Assembly (NCBI GenBank): GCA_020216745.1
Contig: JAIWNQ010000169.1
Coordinates: forward strand, 1 to 10,000
DNA: 10,000 nt
DNA from: Candidatus Hydrogenedens sp.
GTDB taxonomy: Bacteria > Hydrogenedentota > Hydrogenedentia > Hydrogenedentales > Hydrogenedentaceae
Direction: 5' to 3'
Shown: positions 6,189 to 10,000 of the stretch, one piece after another
Layout: each line of letters begins with the position of its first letter
Numbering within the stretch: the stretch's first letter is position 1
Position numbers and translations under genes: made by a program
The notes under the pieces: generated by a model
What the model saw: the letters and a program-made list of their open reading frames with translations, nothing else
Told to the model about the DNA's origin: nothing
Database searches by the model: none

Positions 6189-8378
6189 ATGTCTATAAAA
6201 AAACATCAGGAAAATCGTCTTTGGGCTTTCGAAGCACTAACTCTTTTGGAAGAATTCACGAATGACCCTGAATTTGAAGGTGATAAGAGTCAAGAAATAA
6301 ACCGCATTCGTGGCAAACGAAGCGAACTTAAAGATGGAAAATACCGCGTTGTATTTTTAGGTGAATTTAACGTCGGCAAAACAACTTTAATCAATGCTTT
6401 TTTTGGAGATACCTATCTACCGATGGTTTTAGAAGAGTGCACAGCAAAGGTTACCCATGTGATGAGTGGTGATACCATGCAATTAATTTTACGTTCTCAA
6501 TCTCCTATACCTTCAGAGACAATTCAAGTATTAAGAGAATTCTTTTCATATACGGGTATAGAAGCCGATATTTCCCCAGATACTTCTTATAACTTTTGGG
6601 TTATTACTTATAAAACAGCATATCCAGAGGATATTCACAGGACATTAAGTGCTATTGTGACTCTCACAGCAGATGAAGAATTCCCAAAATTAAAAATATT
6701 AAGAGAAAAAGTAGATGAAGTTATCGTTGTTATTCCCGAAAAAACTTTCGAAGAAGATATAGCCCTCGTTGACTCACCAGGTGTACATAGTATTACAGAG
6801 ACTCACAAAAAAATTACTGAAGACATAATCCCCAATTGCCATCTGGTAATATGCCTCTTAGACAGTCAAAGTGCTGGGAATGAACACAACCGTGACTTTA
6901 TCTCTAAATTAGTTCGCGAATATCAACGAAAGGTCTTTTTTGTTATTAATAAATCTGACCAACTCAATCCTGATGAGATAGACCCACAAGGACGTCGTGG
7001 TCCTGCAAAAGACCTATTGCGGTGTATTGATGGAATTGTTGATAATCCAGAGATTTTCTTCGTCTCTGCGTTATATGCATTGTATGCCTCTCAATTACGT
7101 CGTGGGACAATTACATTAAATGATATAGATAAAAATGAAAAGATTCATATTCCGTATCAAATAAGGAGCCAACTTGAACAGACTCTAAATCCTGCAGAAG
7201 AAATTGCAAATTATCTTATGACACGTAGTTCATTTGGCACCTTTAAAGAACGGTTCCTTGACTATTTATATCGTGAAAATCGAGAAGGGGCAATTTTAAC
7301 CTCCGTATGTAGATTTATTCGTGATATTGCACATATCTACGCTAAACCTTTCGAAATAAAAATTCAATTGGCTCAACAAAATCCACGATTAGAACGGATT
7401 CGTAAAGAACGACAGCAACTCCAAAAACAAATCGAAGAGAATATGAAATTTATGAACGACATTATTCAGATATTTGACACAATAACTGCTGGTGGAACTA
7501 TAGGGGAAAATAAATATGAGGGATATGAACATTTAATAAGTAGATTATTCTCAAGACAAAACATAGAAAATGATATTTTCAAACCTATTCGCCAATGGTT
7601 ATGCACAGGTGATAATTTAACAAAAGCACGGAAGAATAAATACCTACCGTTACAACAATACTTAGGCGAGATTTTAGACAACTTCTTAAAATCTACCTCA
7701 ACTGAGATAAACAGAGTTATCGATGAATACGAATGTTATATCACCAGAGATATAATTCAAAAAGGATATAATTTTACATCGTTACCATATTCAAAAATTG
7801 AATTAGAAAAGGGTGCAATTGTAGCCATAGATGCAAGCCTTGCCTTTTCCTATTTCCTTTTCTTTTTAGGAGGTGCGGTTCTTGGAGGAGTTACAGGTGC
7901 CATCATAGGTGAAGGTTTTCTAAGCAACTTCCAATGGGCAGATTGGTTAGGAATGGCGGTACCGATTATACCTCATCTGTCTGCTTATATTTTAGGTGGA
8001 ATAGGAACGGTTCTTGGTGCTTTATTAGGTTTAATTGCTCGCTCCTTTGGCGGAGATGAAATACGTAGAGAAAAATTAATTGAGAAAATAAGTGAATATA
8101 TCGAAAAAACGCTTATTCAAGGAATTAAAGAATCCTTAAAAAAGAATGTTGAAACGAGAAAGAGCCAATTTATTTCGGCATTACAGTCTTTTTTTGACAA
8201 TCTAAATACAGAATTGAATCAGCAAATCCTTAAATTAGCGGAAGAAGAGAACCGATTAGAGCAGGCACAAAAGGAACTCATTTTGCGACTTCAAGGGAAA
8301 ATAGACAAACTCAATCAAATTGCAAACTGTGCCCATGAAATTGTTGATAGTACTTTTAAAATAACTTCTGGGATATAA
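6189..8378 (+). CDS. Dynamin/mitofusin-like large GTPase with a membrane hairpin
   Basis: Bacterial dynamin-like protein, 729 residues; members of this family bind, tether or fuse membranes with GTP hydrolysis. G1 is GEFNVGKT (58-65), the likely G2 threonine is Thr85 in ECTAKVT, G3 is DSPG (195-198) and G4 is NKSD (254-257), so the GTPase looks active. A helical region follows, with a charged coiled-coil-like stretch near 403-425 (RKERQQLQKQIEENMKF). Two glycine-rich hydrophobic segments at about 551-575 and 588-617 form a likely membrane hairpin, and residues about 655-720 are again coiled coil. This order (GTPase, helices, hairpin, coiled coil) matches BDLP and mitofusins. Only one such gene is visible, whereas several bacterial dynamins come in pairs. 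It lies 78 bp after the glycosyltransferase; a weak TAAAAT at 6131-6136 could be its own promoter but I do not trust it. The role is unknown: envelope maintenance, division or phage resistance are all possible. Confidence 0.88.
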   Translation: MSIKKHQENRLWAFEALTLLEEFTNDPEFEGDKSQEINRIRGKRSELKDGKYRVVFLGEFNVGKTTLINAFFGDTYLPMVLEECTAKVTHVMSGDTMQLILRSQSPIPSETIQVLREFFSYTGIEADISPDTSYNFWVITYKTAYPEDIHRTLSAIVTLTADEEFPKLKILREKVDEVIVVIPEKTFEEDIALVDSPGVHSITETHKKITEDIIPNCHLVICLLDSQSAGNEHNRDFISKLVREYQRKVFFVINKSDQLNPDEIDPQGRRGPAKDLLRCIDGIVDNPEIFFVSALYALYASQLRRGTITLNDIDKNEKIHIPYQIRSQLEQTLNPAEEIANYLMTRSSFGTFKERFLDYLYRENREGAILTSVCRFIRDIAHIYAKPFEIKIQLAQQNPRLERIRKERQQLQKQIEENMKFMNDIIQIFDTITAGGTIGENKYEGYEHLISRLFSRQNIENDIFKPIRQWLCTGDNLTKARKNKYLPLQQYLGEILDNFLKSTSTEINRVIDEYECYITRDIIQKGYNFTSLPYSKIELEKGAIVAIDASLAFSYFLFFLGGAVLGGVTGAIIGEGFLSNFQWADWLGMAVPIIPHLSAYILGGIGTVLGALLGLIARSFGGDEIRREKLIEKISEYIEKTLIQGIKESLKKNVETRKSQFISALQSFFDNLNTELNQQILKLAEEENRLEQAQKELILRLQGKIDKLNQIANCAHEIVDSTFKITSGI

Positions 8379-8379
8379 T
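8374..8379 (+). promoter_or_regulatory. Possible -10 element for the aldo/keto reductase gene
   Basis: A perfect TATAAT overlaps the GTPase stop codon and lies 24 bases before the reductase ATG. No acceptable -35 is found at 16-18 bases and there is no TG extension; TTGATA at 8344-8349 is 24 bases away, too far. Chance occurrence in AT-rich DNA is quite possible. Confidence 0.28.
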
Positions 8380-8403
8380 ATAAAGAAAAAGAAAGTTTGA
8401 AAA

Positions 8404-9405
8404 ATGGAATATACAACATTAGGAACTTCGGACCTAAAAGTATCTGTAATTGCTTTCGGAGCGTGGCAAATCGGAGATGCTTCTTTTTGGGGGGAAAGTA
8501 ATGAAAAAGAAGCAGAGCAAGTGGTTAACTATGCCATAGAGGAAGGAATTAACCTTTTTGATACTGCAGAGATGTATGGCTCTGGTGAATCAGAAATAAG
8601 GTTGGGAACAATCTTAAATAATCATAAACGCTCACAAGTAATCATTGCTACGAAAGTAAGTCCTCAAAATTGTCATCCTGATTTGCTTATTCAGTCATGT
8701 GAAAATAGTTTAAAGCGGTTAAACACGGATTATATTGACCTTTATCAAATCCACTGGCCTCCCAAAGACATTCCTTTTTCTGATGTCTATGAAACAATGA
8801 ATAAACTAAAAGAACAAGGAAAAATCCGCTATATTGGCGTTTCTAATTTTGGTAAAGAGGATTTGCAGAACTGGTTTGATTGTGGTGGTGTTTCTATTTC
8901 CAATCAGATTGGATATAACCTGCTTTTTCGTGCCCCTGAATATGAGATTATTCCATATTCTATAAAACACAATATTGGGATTCTGGTATATATGCCTCTT
9001 ATGCAAGGGCTTCTGGCGGGACGTTGGCAAAAAGTAGAGGATATTCCCATATTACGTAGACGAACAAGACATTTTTCAAAGAATCGTCCTGGTACCAGAC
9101 ACGGTGAAGAAGGCTGTGAACGACTCACATTAGAAACAATACAAGCAATTCACGCATTATCTGAGCATTTAAGAATTCCAATGGCAACGTTGAGCCTATC
9201 GTGGTTACATTGGCAAAAAGGGGTTTCTTCTATCATTGTCGGATGTAGGTCAAAACAACAATTAGAGAGCAATATAAAGGCTCTACTTACACCTCTTGAC
9301 CCCGAAGTATTTGCATTGCTAAATGAGATTACCTATCCATTAAAGAGATATATGGGTACCAACGCTGATATGTGGGAGAATGAAAATAACAAACGGATTC
9401 ATTAA
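8404..9405 (+). CDS. Aldo/keto reductase
   Basis: NAD(P)H-dependent oxidoreductase of the aldo/keto reductase superfamily, a soluble TIM barrel that reduces aldehydes or ketones; 333 residues, normal length. The protein opens with the typical YTTLGTSDLKVSVIAFGAW strand pattern. The full catalytic tetrad is present: Asp53 and Tyr58 (FDTAEMYG), Lys84 (ATKVSP) and His117 (YQIHWP). The C-terminal cofactor signature is GCRS at 280-283 with Asn290. It resembles the bacterial YhdN/general-stress-type reductases in length and motif order, but the substrate cannot be told. The ATG is close to the GTPase stop (25 bp) with only a poor, A-rich ribosome site, so it may be translated from the GTPase transcript or from the possible promoter at 8374. 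A 50-bp gap separates its end from the convergent kinase gene; I see no hairpin terminator there. Confidence 0.93.
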   Translation: MEYTTLGTSDLKVSVIAFGAWQIGDASFWGESNEKEAEQVVNYAIEEGINLFDTAEMYGSGESEIRLGTILNNHKRSQVIIATKVSPQNCHPDLLIQSCENSLKRLNTDYIDLYQIHWPPKDIPFSDVYETMNKLKEQGKIRYIGVSNFGKEDLQNWFDCGGVSISNQIGYNLLFRAPEYEIIPYSIKHNIGILVYMPLMQGLLAGRWQKVEDIPILRRRTRHFSKNRPGTRHGEEGCERLTLETIQAIHALSEHLRIPMATLSLSWLHWQKGVSSIIVGCRSKQQLESNIKALLTPLDPEVFALLNEITYPLKRYMGTNADMWENENNKRIH

Positions 9406-9455
9406 TCCAACTATACACGGAACAATTTATCTACCTTACCCTTAAAATCTGCAAA

Positions 9456-10000
9456 TTAAAGTTTCTCTCCCCAACGTGCTTTTCGTGATTGTTCTTCAAG
9501 CCAACGGCATTGAAAAGCCAATCGTTCTATCCATTGGGATGGCGTATACCCTGCTACATTTGGATTATTTTTAGACTGGTAAGAAACAGTGGTAATATGC
9601 TTCACACCGACCGCATAGAACAGTGCAACCAATTCTGCATAAGAAAGGGTTCTTCTTTTTTCATAATGTTCCAATAACATAAGCGTTCGCATTCTTAGTC
9701 TTTCTTCATTCATACTTGTTCGAACACACAAATTGGAAATGGCATAGGAAATATCTTCTAAATAACATCCTAACCCCGCAAACTCGAGGTCAATAATGGC
9801 TAACAATTTATTTCCTGAAAATAAAAGATTAGCCCCATGCCAATCTCCATGAATTAGCCCTACTTCAAATTCTGAACGCTTTTCGATAGAAAGTTCTTGT
9901 GTAGAACGTTGGATAAACTCAACTAAATATTTGTAATATGGTCTGAGGGCTTCCTCATCTTTTTCTCTACATGCCAGTTTATAAAAACTTAAAAAGACAT
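9456..10000 (-). CDS. APH-fold phosphotransferase (aminoglycoside/choline/homoserine kinase type), C-terminal part
   Basis: ATP-dependent small-molecule kinase of the aminoglycoside phosphotransferase family; about 181 codons are visible and the N-terminal lobe lies beyond position 10000. The frame is open to the window edge, so the internal ATG at 9806 is not the start. The catalytic loop reads LIHGDWHGANLLF, with the catalytic Asp at 9843-9845 and the magnesium-binding Asn at 9828-9830. The second metal motif, IIDLEFAG, has its Asp at 9789-9791 and replaces the usual DFD/DFE centre with DLE. After this comes an all-helical tail ending EEQSRKARWGEKL. The family covers homoserine, choline, methylthioribose and spore-coat kinases as well as drug-modifying enzymes; the visible half does not separate these, and no resistance role should be assumed. 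The gene is convergent with the aldo/keto reductase. Confidence 0.85.
   Translation of the reverse strand, partial: VFLSFYKLACREKDEEALRPYYKYLVEFIQRSTQELSIEKRSEFEVGLIHGDWHGANLLFSGNKLLAIIDLEFAGLGCYLEDISYAISNLCVRTSMNEERLRMRTLMLLEHYEKRRTLSYAELVALFYAVGVKHITTVSYQSKNNPNVAGYTPSQWIERLAFQCRWLEEQSRKARWGEKL

Noticed and set aside
2576..8378. Anti-phage defence island built around the dynamin-like gene
   Set aside because: No nuclease, toxin, reverse transcriptase, helicase, integrase or other defence gene is nearby, and base composition looks uniform with the flanking metabolic genes.
9406..9455. Bidirectional terminator between the convergent aldo/keto reductase and kinase genes
   Set aside because: A terminator is expected here, but I found no stem-loop with a T-run in these 50 bases.
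9456..10000. Antibiotic resistance gene (aminoglycoside phosphotransferase)
   Set aside because: Only the general APH catalytic fold is visible; the family is mostly metabolic kinases and no mobile or resistance context surrounds it.

Overview
This is a bacterial chromosomal window of low GC content (AT-rich throughout, with A/T-ending codons in every gene) and short intergenic gaps. It holds eight protein genes, two of them cut by the window edges. I see no tRNA, rRNA, CRISPR array, insertion sequence, integrase or phage gene. The lineage cannot be fixed. The C-terminal domain of the lipoprotein at 2576-3562 resembles, from memory, secreted domains of Planctomycetes and Candidatus Hydrogenedentes. 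That domain, together with the GT-C/TPR fusion enzyme and lipoprotein signal, hints at an uncultured diderm of that general kind. This is inference only.

Layout. Positions 1-1078 (minus) carry the N-terminal ~359 residues of a CstA-family membrane transporter. A 149-bp divergent intergenic region with an extended -10 promoter for cstA separates it from a beta-carbonic anhydrase (1228-1809, plus). A nicotinamidase-type cysteine hydrolase follows (1892-2482, plus). A new promoter (TGTTATAAT, 2528-2536) then appears to start a unit encoding a lipoprotein (2576-3562) and a large GT39-like membrane glycosyltransferase fused to ten TPR repeats (3603-6110, GTG start). Next come a dynamin/mitofusin-like GTPase (6189-8378) and an aldo/keto reductase (8404-9405). 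On the opposite strand, convergent with these, is the C-terminal part of an APH-fold kinase (9456-10000, running off the right edge).

How the genes may work together. The outer genes look like ordinary metabolism: nutrient uptake under starvation, CO2/bicarbonate balance, NAD salvage, carbonyl reduction and small-molecule phosphorylation. The middle block (2576-8378) is the most interesting part. It places an envelope lipoprotein, a lipid-linked-sugar transferase with a protein-binding TPR tail, and a membrane-remodelling GTPase in a row on one strand. The lipoprotein and transferase are only 40 bp apart and plausibly co-transcribed. A shared envelope function is possible but rests on proximity alone. 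No obvious defence or mobile system is present.
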